Part shown: positions 1-5,739 of the stretch, one piece after another
Layout: every line of letters starts with the position of its first letter
Position numbering within the stretch: the stretch's first letter is position 1
Assembly (NCBI GenBank): GCA_900320415.1
Contig: ONSE01000162.1
Location: 1 to 6,655, forward strand
Reading direction: 5' to 3'
DNA: 6,655 nt
DNA from: an uncultured Eubacteriales bacterium
GTDB lineage: Bacteria; Bacillota; Clostridia; Oscillospirales; Acutalibacteraceae
Program-made: the position numbers and the translations under genes
Notes under the pieces: generated by a model
Databases searched by the model: none
What the model saw: the letters and a program-made list of their open reading frames with translations, nothing else
Told to the model about the DNA's origin: nothing

Positions 1-407
1 AAATCAAAGCTCAGCCCCGGGACGAGACAGAGTCCGCGCGAGAAATCCTCTGCCCTCTCGCAGACCTCGGTTTTCGGCTCCAAAATGCCGTACTTCCCCT
101 TTTCGAGGTCATCGTAGGAGTTTATGAAATAAAAGCTGATTTCATTCGTTCTCTCGGCGCACCTGGGCACCGCGATGCGCTTGCCGTCCGCCAGCGCGCG
201 CAGAATGATCGCGGAGGTGTCGCACTCGATTTCTCCCGATATATAGGCGAACAGCGTGTCGCACGCCGCGTACTCCTCCAGCGACACAAACCGCTCAAAG
301 AGCTTTTTGTCCATCTCGCGTTTCAGCTGCGCGGGACACTCCGCGCGCAGTCTCTTAAATTGCGCCCGCAGAGCGCGCTTGCGCTCCCTGACGTTCATCA
401 AAGGCAT
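1..407 (-). CDS. 5-formyltetrahydrofolate cyclo-ligase (MTHFS family), 3' end missing
   Basis: This enzyme converts 5-formyl-THF to 5,10-methenyl-THF in the cytoplasm using ATP, returning a storage folate to the one-carbon pool. The visible 135 residues begin MPLMNVRERKRALRAQFKRL, the Arg/Lys-rich N-terminal helix usual in the family. They continue with an FAYISGEIECDTSAII stretch (residues 53-68), YGILEP (106-111) and LVPGLSFD (128-135), all family landmarks. The family is usually 180-200 residues, so roughly 50 residues, including the C-terminal glycine-rich ATP-binding GYYDR region, lie beyond the left edge. No stop codon is visible. Two starts are possible. ATG at 407 has a GAGG at 415-418 with 7-nt spacing, and I chose it. 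ATG at 398 overlaps the stop of the DJ-1 gene as TGATG, and would be reached by translational coupling. It is the last visible gene of the thyX-tmk operon, which fits its folate role. Family is confident; the start is uncertain. Confidence 0.9.
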   Translation of the reverse strand, partial: MPLMNVRERKRALRAQFKRLRAECPAQLKREMDKKLFERFVSLEEYAACDTLFAYISGEIECDTSAIILRALADGKRIAVPRCAERTNEISFYFINSYDDLEKGKYGILEPKTEVCERAEDFSRGLCLVPGLSFD

Positions 408-937
408 TGCATCGCCTCAATCACGCTGTCGGCAGCCGCCTTGTCCAGCGCGAGACTCACAATCGCGTGGCCGAACTCAATTGCGCAGCCGGCGCCCTTG
501 GCGGTGATGACGTGCTCGTCCGTTTCCACATGGGAGGCGGTATAGTTCGCGCCCATCAGCTCATTCTCAAAGCCCGGGAAACAGGTCGCCTGCCTGCCGC
601 AGAGGATTCCCAGATGGCCGAGAATCGAGGGAGCGGCGCAGATGGCGGCGGTGATTTTACCGTTTTCGTAGCAGTGCTTGACGCACTCGATGACCCTTTC
701 ATTCTTTTCAAGATTCAGCGTTCCGGGCATTCCTCCGGGAAGGATCACGCCCTCGGCGTCGTCAAGGCTGACGTCGCTGACGGGAATATCGGACTTGACA
801 ATCACTCCGTGTGAGCTGGTGACATACTCGCCCGTCACGCCGACGGTCTGCACGCTGAGCTTTGCTCTGCGCATAACATCCAGCGCCGCAAGCGCCTCCG
901 TTACCTCAAAGCCCTCCGCCAAAAACAAATAAAACAT
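398..937 (-). CDS. DJ-1/PfpI superfamily protein, DJ-1/YajL-like
   Basis: A 179-residue cytoplasmic protein of the DJ-1/ThiJ class; length and fold signature match the single-domain family. The nucleophile-elbow motif AAICAAPS is at residues 97-104 with cysteine C100, matching C106 of human DJ-1. E14 in LAEGFEVTEAL aligns with DJ-1 E18, the residue that tunes the cysteine. VILPGGMPG (64-72) and GAGCAIEFG (148-156, matching the GPGTxxEF segment) are also present. The position of human H126 is F120, as in bacterial YajL-type members, so no His partner is seen there. Proposed roles in the family are glyoxalase/deglycase-like or oxidative-stress chaperone activities, and several are disputed. The sequence does not choose between them. 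The start has a good AAGGAG site with 6-nt spacing, located in the 12-nt gap after the GNAT gene. The stop overlaps the downstream cyclo-ligase start region, so it is co-transcribed. Confidence 0.92.
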   Translation of the reverse strand: MFYLFLAEGFEVTEALAALDVMRRAKLSVQTVGVTGEYVTSSHGVIVKSDIPVSDVSLDDAEGVILPGGMPGTLNLEKNERVIECVKHCYENGKITAAICAAPSILGHLGILCGRQATCFPGFENELMGANYTASHVETDEHVITAKGAGCAIEFGHAIVSLALDKAAADSVIEAMQCL

Positions 938-949
938 AAGCTGCTCCTT

Positions 950-1732
950 TCAATTCAGGGTTATGCCGATGAACACCTCATCGGGCAGTGGGTTGTTCCC
1001 GAGCGGACGAATCATGCCGTACGGCTCGTCGCCGCCCGCCTGTGTGAGTATATATTGTTCCGCTTTTACCGTGAAAAGCAGGTTTTTTAACGCTTCCATT
1101 GTATCGTAAACGGCGTACAGCACATACGCCGTGTTGTTTTCCATTTCATATATCGCCATCGCGTGAGGCGAGCTGACGGTCCGGATCCCGTACACCGCGT
1201 AGTAGTCCGAGGCAAACGTCAGAAGCTCGCGCCGCCACAGCAGAAAGTCCCTGCCGAAGCAGGCCTTTTGCAGGGCGTCGGTGTCCGCGGGAAAGCCGTT
1301 CTCTGCCATACCCCGCTCGCCTTCACGGCGCAGGCAGGTGCGCCTGATCCCACAGCGGCTCTCATAGCCCAGCCGCGCGTAGAAGCGGTACAGTCCTTCG
1401 TCTGCGGGAAAGAGGACGGAATAAGCGTCTCCCCTTTTCTCCGCGTCCGCGAGGGCGAAGCAGATCAATCCGCTCATTACGCCCCTGTTCCGGTAACCCG
1501 GCAGCGTCGCCGCGCCGCAGAGATAGTGTGCGCGCGCTCCGTTGAGCGTGCAGTCCGTCAGATAGACCGCCGCGATGATTTTTGAATTTTCCTCCGCCTT
1601 ATAGGCGTGGGAAAAGGGCAGCGCCTTTTCAAAAAACAAATCCGCCGCCTCGGGCTTCTCCTCAAAGCAGGTAAGCCAAAGGCGCTTCAACGCGGGAATG
1701 TCGCGGCTGTCCGCGATCTCATATCTTACCAT
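950..1732 (-). CDS. GNAT family N-acetyltransferase, Eis-like
   Basis: A 260-residue probable acetyl-CoA-dependent acetyltransferase. The N-terminal GNAT domain covers about residues 1-125. Strand 4 and motif A read YLCGAATLPGYRNRGVMSGL (70-89), with R81/R83 and G84 making the pyrophosphate-binding turn. M86 replaces the usual Gly/Ala, as happens in Eis-type enzymes. The segment LYRFYARLGYE (114-124) resembles the Eis IYGRFGYG segment, and Y118 aligns with its proposed general acid (from memory of Eis). The remaining ~130 residues look like a second, degenerate GNAT-like domain. Eis proteins run to about 400 residues with a further SCP2-like domain, which is absent here. The substrate is unknown: amine, antibiotic, peptide or protein are all possible. 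The start has GGAG with 7-nt spacing and overlaps the end of the DUF2156 gene by 7 nt, so the two are translationally linked. Confidence 0.85.
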   Translation of the reverse strand: MVRYEIADSRDIPALKRLWLTCFEEKPEAADLFFEKALPFSHAYKAEENSKIIAAVYLTDCTLNGARAHYLCGAATLPGYRNRGVMSGLICFALADAEKRGDAYSVLFPADEGLYRFYARLGYESRCGIRRTCLRREGERGMAENGFPADTDALQKACFGRDFLLWRRELLTFASDYYAVYGIRTVSSPHAMAIYEMENNTAYVLYAVYDTMEALKNLLFTVKAEQYILTQAGGDEPYGMIRPLGNNPLPDEVFIGITLN

Positions 1733-2613
1733 CGCGCCGCTCCGTTATACCTGTCGTAAATAATCGCGGGATGATAGGACAGCTTTGCCTTGCGCAGACC
1801 CTCCAGTCCCAGATCCTCCTCGCGGTTGATATAGCGGTAAGCTGTCAGGCGCTTCGCGAATTCGTTGTTGATCACCGCGTAGCTGCCCTCGTACGCCTTC
1901 AGCGCTTTTTCAAAGTTGACGTCAAAGCAAAGCGGCGAGATCTCGCTGCCCAGCGCCATGGCGGCCGGCTGCCCGCCGGCATAGAGGATCACGCCGCGCA
2001 TTTGCAGCAGCTCCAGATTGTCAAGAGCCTCGGCAATCACACCGTATTCGGCGTGGTCGATATGCCTGACGGCGTTTTCCGCGCACCACCGCTCAACGAC
2101 CGCAAGCGCGTCGCCGCGGTTCTCAGGCGTCAGATCACGCACGTAAGCGTCGGGATAAGCGCGGTAAAATTTCGAGATGTGGTTGCGCTTGGCGTGGTAC
2201 TTCTTTCCCGCCAGCTTCGCCAGATCCTCGGAAAAATAGATATAGTCCTGTGTGGTCTCGCTCCGCTCAAAGTCGATGCGGCCGGGGCAGAGTGACTCAA
2301 GCGCGTCGCGCTCCCTCTGTGAGAGATAGCCGAAGCAGGCTCTTCCGCCGCGCTCCTCCGCGTCGGCGAACACCGCCTCCAGCGCTCCCGTGACATTCCT
2401 GCCCGAGGGCATACAATACCCCCAGACCGTGCCGTTCTCACGGAAATACGCCTTGATCAGCGTCCCGTCGATGACCGCGACCTTCAGGTCATATTCCTTT
2501 GACCAGAGATACGCGCTGACGAAGTTGAACTCGCAGCCCAGCGCCGCGCTATAGTCATAATATTGCTTGTATTCATTTATTTGTGATTTCTCCAGATAGC
2601 GGAAATCTATCAT
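1726..2613 (-). CDS. DUF2156 domain protein (phosphatidylglycerol lysyltransferase C-terminal-domain-like)
   Basis: A 295-residue protein recognised as DUF2156, a family related to the C-terminal catalytic domain of MprF and, more distantly, to Fem/GNAT acyltransferases. Visible hallmarks are KKYHAKRNHISKF (137-149), DVNFEKA (231-237), GSYAVINNEFA (243-253) and the highly conserved end INREEDLGLEGLRKAK (262-277) followed by LSYHP. There is no transmembrane flippase region, so it is a stand-alone, probably soluble or peripheral version rather than full MprF. By family analogy it could transfer an aminoacyl group from aminoacyl-tRNA to a lipid or other acceptor, but that is inference; biochemistry for stand-alone members is sparse. 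Its ATG overlaps the tmk stop as ATGA, and only a weak GAAG precedes it, so translation probably depends on coupling to tmk. It is directly followed by the GNAT gene, suggesting a functional pair. Confidence 0.85.
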   Translation of the reverse strand: MIDFRYLEKSQINEYKQYYDYSAALGCEFNFVSAYLWSKEYDLKVAVIDGTLIKAYFRENGTVWGYCMPSGRNVTGALEAVFADAEERGGRACFGYLSQRERDALESLCPGRIDFERSETTQDYIYFSEDLAKLAGKKYHAKRNHISKFYRAYPDAYVRDLTPENRGDALAVVERWCAENAVRHIDHAEYGVIAEALDNLELLQMRGVILYAGGQPAAMALGSEISPLCFDVNFEKALKAYEGSYAVINNEFAKRLTAYRYINREEDLGLEGLRKAKLSYHPAIIYDRYNGAARW

Positions 2614-3272
2614 AAAATATTCTTCAACGCCTTTTCAATCTCTTCCGCGATCACCTCGATCGGCTTGATATCGCCGACCTCGCAGCAGCTGATCATCGTC
2701 CAGCCGCAGTGCTCCGCCGCGTAGAGCGCGCTCTCACGGCAGCTCAGCAGAAACCGCAGATTGCTTTCATGTAAATCCTTCTTCGAATTATCGCCGCCGT
2801 AGCGCTTTTCCATCAGCCTTTGTGAAACCTCAGGCTCCACATCCAGGTAGAGCACGGCGTCGGGACGCGGCAGTCCCAGCTTGTCATATTCAAAATCCGC
2901 CTGCCACGCGATGAACGCGTCCCGCTCCCCGGGGGGCACCTTCGCCATCTGGTAGATGATATTCGAGGTAGCGTAGCGGTCGCAGAGAAAGACGGTGTCG
3001 TCCTGATAGCCGCGCTTCCAGTCCTTCAAAAAGCTCGCCGCCCTGTCCACAGCGTAAAACGCCGAGGCGGCGTAAGCGTTGACGTCCTCGGGTCTTTCGC
3101 CGAAGTCACCGTTCAGATACATTTTTACCAGAGCCGCACTCGGGCTTCCGTAGTCGGGAAACTCGAGCCTGCGCACCTTTTTCCCCTGAGCGGTCAGCCT
3201 TTCGTACAGCAGCTTGGTCTGTGTCGCCTTGCCGCTGCCGTCAAGACCTTCAATCACAATGATCTTTCCCAT
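2610..3272 (-). CDS. tmk: thymidylate kinase (dTMP kinase)
   Basis: This 220-residue kinase phosphorylates dTMP to dTDP with ATP in the cytoplasm, the step after the ThyX reaction. The P-loop is EGLDGSGKAT (residues 8-17), with K15. The position that normally holds the Mg-binding Ser/Thr directly after this lysine is A16, with T17 next. EFPDYGSP (37-44) matches the thymidylate-binding FP motif, DRYATSNIIYQ (98-108) is the DR motif region, and EKRYGGDN (155-162) lies where the LID arginine sits. The length is normal. The reading frame is open for 99 codons further upstream, but that part lies over thyX and has no family similarity. ATG at 3272 is preceded by GAGG with 8-nt spacing, only 4 nt after the thyX stop. 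Identity is strong; the P-loop alanine is the one unusual point and may be typical of a Clostridia subfamily. Confidence 0.93.
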   Translation of the reverse strand: MGKIIVIEGLDGSGKATQTKLLYERLTAQGKKVRRLEFPDYGSPSAALVKMYLNGDFGERPEDVNAYAASAFYAVDRAASFLKDWKRGYQDDTVFLCDRYATSNIIYQMAKVPPGERDAFIAWQADFEYDKLGLPRPDAVLYLDVEPEVSQRLMEKRYGGDNSKKDLHESNLRFLLSCRESALYAAEHCGWTMISCCEVGDIKPIEVIAEEIEKALKNIL

Positions 3273-3276
3273 GACG

Positions 3277-4077
3277 TCACCCTCTTCCGTATTTTTCACG
3301 GACTTCCTTGGTTTTTCCGCAGCACATCGCGCCCTCGGGACAGGGTCCGAACAGGCAGGAAGGGCCGCAGTTCTTGAACAGGTGCGGCGCGGCATCAAGG
3401 CACAGCAGAAGCATCTGCTCCGCCACCTCGCGGATCTCCCACTGCGCGCGGTTGCAGCAGCGGTGGGCAAAGAAATTCGCCAGGCTCCTCGCGTTGAAGG
3501 TGCAGACGATCTTGGTGGTGGAGGCGTTTGGCAGAATAAAGCGCGCGTCCTCGTTCGCCTTCTTGACAAAGGCGGCGAAGTGCTTCTTGTTCTCCGCGCG
3601 GAAGCGCTCTGTCAGCGCTTCGTCGCCGGTCTCGCCGTCACCCGTGAATTCGCGGATATATCCCGTCACCAGAGCGTCGCGGATCTCGCGGTACGCCTCT
3701 GTCTGCTGCGCGATCACCCTGTTGAAGGCGGCGAGCGCCTTCTCGTTTTTCTCGATCTCGGGCGGCGTGACAAAGTCAAATTTGGTGCCGTCCACATAGC
3801 GCTGCGACTGCTGGCTGTAGGAAGCGATGCGGTGCCGCACCAGCTGATGAGAGCAGGCGCGCGATATGCCCTCGATGCCGAAGGTGAACGAAACGTGCTC
3901 GGTCGGGCTGGCGTGTCCCAGATCCGCAAGCATCTCAATGAACGAGGCGGTCTTTTCCTCGGTCAGTCCGTCGCGGATATCCTCGATGCCCGACGGCGAG
4001 TAGCAGAGCTTCGCCGCCATCGCTACCGTCTGCTCGGGATTCGGCGTATAATTCAAAAGCGTTACCTTGACAGCCAT
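3277..4077 (-). CDS. thyX: flavin-dependent thymidylate synthase ThyX
   Basis: ThyX methylates dUMP to dTMP using 5,10-methylene-THF, FAD and NADPH, and releases THF rather than dihydrofolate. The diagnostic RHRX7S motif is clear: R81-H82-R83 and S91 within RHRIASYSQQSQRY. It is preceded by GHASPTEHVSFTF (54-66) and followed by FFAHRCCNRAQWEIR (202-216), all ThyX-typical. At 266 residues it is within the family range. The C-terminus is cysteine-rich, with C237, C241, C246, C252 and C253. An in-frame ATG at 4101 would add 8 residues but lacks a proper ribosome binding site. ATG at 4077 has GGGAGG at 4085-4090 with 7-nt spacing and begins MAVKVTLLNY, so it is chosen. It is the first gene of its operon, directly behind a strong promoter, and sits 4 nt before tmk. 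Confidence 0.95.
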   Translation of the reverse strand: MAVKVTLLNYTPNPEQTVAMAAKLCYSPSGIEDIRDGLTEEKTASFIEMLADLGHASPTEHVSFTFGIEGISRACSHQLVRHRIASYSQQSQRYVDGTKFDFVTPPEIEKNEKALAAFNRVIAQQTEAYREIRDALVTGYIREFTGDGETGDEALTERFRAENKKHFAAFVKKANEDARFILPNASTTKIVCTFNARSLANFFAHRCCNRAQWEIREVAEQMLLLCLDAAPHLFKNCGPSCLFGPCPEGAMCCGKTKEVREKYGRG

Positions 4078-4084
4078 TCCAAAA

Positions 4085-4090
4085 CCTCCC
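4085..4090 (-). promoter_or_regulatory. ribosome binding site deciding the thyX start
   Basis: GGGAGG lies 7 nt before ATG 4077. It excludes the longer start at 4101, which would contain this site inside its coding sequence. Confidence 0.85.
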
Positions 4091-4131
4091 AATTCATACA
4101 CGTATACTCATTCTATCACATAATTATGGTT

Positions 4132-4160
4132 ATTATAACATTTTCACTCACGCTTTTCAA
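4132..4160 (-). promoter_or_regulatory. SigA-type promoter for the thyX operon
   Basis: On the minus strand, -35 TTGAAA (4155-4160) is separated by exactly 17 nt from -10 TATAAT (4132-4137). A TG at 4139-4140 makes it an extended -10. Transcription should begin near 4125, giving a leader of about 48 nt before thyX. That is too short for a folate riboswitch. A 10-bp palindrome CATAATTATG sits just after the -10 box, about at the expected start site. Near-consensus elements suggest strong constitutive expression unless a repressor binds there. Confidence 0.85.
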
Positions 4161-4219
4161 TAGCTGATTGATAAAAAAGCGACGGGCGGTACATTCTCAT
4201 TATGTGGTAATTTCCCATC

Positions 4220-4249
4220 AAAAAAGAGAGACAGCCGAAGCTGTCTCCC
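4220..4249 (-). terminator. intrinsic terminator of the ABC transporter operon
   Basis: On the minus strand an 8-bp stem GAGACAGC/GCTGTCTC (arms 4240-4247 and 4228-4235) closes a TTCG loop, the very stable cUUCGg tetraloop. It is followed by TC and a run of six T (4220-4225). It lies 24-53 nt after the ATPase stop codon and separates the transporter operon from the thyX promoter. The plus-strand side has no T-run, so it works in one direction. Confidence 0.93.
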
Positions 4250-4258
4250 GTAATGTCA

Positions 4259-4277
4259 AATACCGGTATTGATCAAT
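4259..4277. repeat. two overlapping perfect palindromes at the end of the ATPase gene
   Basis: AATACCGGTATT (4259-4270, 12 bp) and ATTGATCAAT (4268-4277, 10 bp) are each perfectly self-complementary and share three bases. The second covers the ATPase stop codon. They lie upstream of the terminator hairpin. They may be a protein-binding site or chance; neither has a loop long enough to be a good RNA hairpin on its own. Confidence 0.6.
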
Positions 4278-5082
4278 CGCCGAACTGCTTGAAGCGCGCG
4301 AGAAATTCCCTTGTGCGGGCGCTTGTCGGGTTGTCGATCACCTGCTGCGGCGTTCCCTCTTCCTCGATCAGACCGCCGTCCATGAAGATGATGCGGTCGG
4401 CGACGTCGTGGGCAAAGCCGATTTCGTGTGTGACGACGATCATCGTGCTGTCGGAGCTTTTCAGTCCCTTGATGACGTTGAGCACCTCGCCCGTCAGCTC
4501 GGGGTCGAGCGCCGAGGTCGGCTCGTCAAAGCAGAGTATGTCGGGCTTGAGCGCGAGCGCCCGCGCGATGGCAACGCGCTGCTGCTGTCCGCCGCTCAGC
4601 TCTCCCGGGTAGGAATCGCGCTTTTCATAGAGTCCCACCTTGCGCAGAAGGCTCTCCGCCTCCTCCGCGATCCGCTCCTGCGCCTGCCTCATGGTCGTGG
4701 CGCCGTAGTACCCGCCGTTCTCACGCAGCTGCTCCTTTGCCATAAGCGTGGGAGCCAGCGTGATATTCTCGATCACCTTGTACTGCGGAAAGAGATTGAA
4801 GCTCTGGAACACCAGTCCGAAATGCAGCCTTTTTTTGCGCACATCCAGGTCGTTCTTTTTGGCCGTTTCGCTGCTGTCAAAGAGCACCTCGTTGTTGACG
4901 GTGATCCTGCCTCTCTGCGGCATCTCCAGAAAGTTCAGACAGCGCAAAAGCGTGGTCTTGCCGGAGCCCGAGGAGCCGATGATGGCGAGCACCTCGCCCT
5001 TTTCGAGCGAAAAGCTGATGTTTTTGAGAACCTCGGTCCTGCCGAAGCTCTTCTGTATGTTTTCTGCCTTTAGCATAGCCAT
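4273..5082 (-). CDS. polar amino-acid ABC transporter ATP-binding protein (GlnQ/HisP type)
   Basis: This 269-residue ATPase drives amino-acid uptake from the cytoplasmic face of the membrane. All ABC motifs are intact: Walker A GSSGSGKT (36-43), Q-loop Q93 in VFQSFNLFP, signature LSGGQ (162-166), Walker B ILCFDE (182-187) with catalytic E187, D-loop SALD (190-193) and switch H219 in VTHE. VFQSFNLFP and the FDEPTSALDPE stretch are typical of the amino-acid-importer subfamily. It is longer than the usual ~240 residues. Extra residues lie before the Q-loop (about 66-86) and between Q-loop and signature (about 113-138, including ENGGYYGATT). The start ATG 5082 has GGGGGAG 5 nt upstream; a second ATG two codons later is possible but less well spaced. 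It follows the permease by 12 nt and ends the operon just before the terminator. Confidence 0.95.
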   Translation of the reverse strand: MAMLKAENIQKSFGRTEVLKNISFSLEKGEVLAIIGSSGSGKTTLLRCLNFLEMPQRGRITVNNEVLFDSSETAKKNDLDVRKKRLHFGLVFQSFNLFPQYKVIENITLAPTLMAKEQLRENGGYYGATTMRQAQERIAEEAESLLRKVGLYEKRDSYPGELSGGQQQRVAIARALALKPDILCFDEPTSALDPELTGEVLNVIKGLKSSDSTMIVVTHEIGFAHDVADRIIFMDGGLIEEEGTPQQVIDNPTSARTREFLARFKQFGD

Positions 5083-5094
5083 AGTCTCTCCCCC

Positions 5095-5739
5095 TTAGCC
5101 CTTGTAATAATCGAGCTTCTTCTCAAAATAGGAGAAGAGCAGCGTCAGTCCGCCGTTGAACAGCAGGAAGAATACGCCCGTGTAGAACAGCGGCCAGATC
5201 AGACCCTGCATGGTGAAGCGCTCCGCCGCCTTGAGCATTTCGGGCACCATGATCACCCGCGCGAGCGAGGTGTCCTTGACGAGCGTGATAATCTCGTTGC
5301 TCATGGGCGCGACAATGCGCTTGACCACCTGCATGAGGACGATCTTGAAGAAGATCTGGCTCTTGGTCATGCCGAGGACCTGACCCGCCTCATACTGTCC
5401 CTTGGGGATCGCCTCGATGCCGCCGCGGAAGATCTCGGAGAAATACGCCGCGTAGTTGATCACGAAGGCGATAATCGCCGCCGTCATGCGGTCAAAGGAA
5501 ATCCCCCACGCCAGCGAGGGCAGATAGAACACGACAAACAGCTGGAGCATGAGCGGCGTGCCGCGGATGATCCAGATAAAGGTTCTCACGGGCGCCTTGA
5601 TGAGGACATATTTCGACCGTGAGCCGAAGGAAATGATTAAGCCGAGCGGAATCGCCATCAGCAGCGTCAGACCGAAAAGCATACAGTTCTGTCCGAAGCC
5701 CTCCAGCAGTTCCAGCGTGATATTCCAAAACTGATCCAT
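5095..5739 (-). CDS. polar amino-acid ABC transporter permease (HisMQ family)
   Basis: A 214-residue integral membrane protein forming the translocation path; with a single permease gene in the operon it probably acts as a homodimer. Hydrophobic segments are visible at about 20-40, 60-80, 85-102, 130-150 and 180-205. RGTPLMLQLF (59-68) is characteristic of HisM/HisQ/GlnP-type permeases. The cytoplasmic EAA loop, YEAGQVLGMTKSQIFFKIVL (116-135), is the coupling site for the ATPase. The start codon overlaps the binding-protein stop as TAATG and has only a weak GAG upstream, so its translation likely depends on ribosomes finishing the upstream gene. Length and motifs are normal. Substrate specificity cannot be read from it. 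Confidence 0.95.
   Translation of the reverse strand: MDQFWNITLELLEGFGQNCMLFGLTLLMAIPLGLIISFGSRSKYVLIKAPVRTFIWIIRGTPLMLQLFVVFYLPSLAWGISFDRMTAAIIAFVINYAAYFSEIFRGGIEAIPKGQYEAGQVLGMTKSQIFFKIVLMQVVKRIVAPMSNEIITLVKDTSLARVIMVPEMLKAAERFTMQGLIWPLFYTGVFFLLFNGGLTLLFSYFEKKLDYYKG

Noticed and set aside
3273..3569. 99-codon N-terminal extension of tmk.
   Set aside because: It lies over the thyX coding sequence in another frame, is Arg/Ser-rich without homology, and a proper ribosome binding site precedes the internal ATG at 3272.
4078..4101. Eight-residue longer start for ThyX at ATG 4101.
   Set aside because: No good ribosome binding site precedes it, and it would include the GGGAGG that is ideally placed for ATG 4077.
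4078..4125. Possible riboswitch or leader RNA before thyX (for example a THF riboswitch).
   Set aside because: The leader is only about 48 nt and shows no stem structure beyond a short palindrome, so it is too short for known folate riboswitches.
3214..4167. Long plus-strand open frame (about 317 codons) opposite thyX and the start of tmk.
   Set aside because: It is antisense to the strongly recognised thyX, has an Arg/Ala-rich low-information translation with no family resemblance, and arises from GC-rich codon usage of the true gene. Other long plus-strand frames are rejected for the same reason.
4172..4190. Second terminator at the T-run after CCGCCCGTCGC on the minus strand.
   Set aside because: There is a run of six T but the GC-rich segment before it is not self-complementary, so no hairpin forms.
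4144..4218. 24-codon minus-strand frame between the terminator and thyX, starting MGNYHIM.
   Set aside because: It has no ribosome binding site, starts right after the terminator T-run, ends inside the thyX promoter spacer and would lie upstream of the predicted transcription start.
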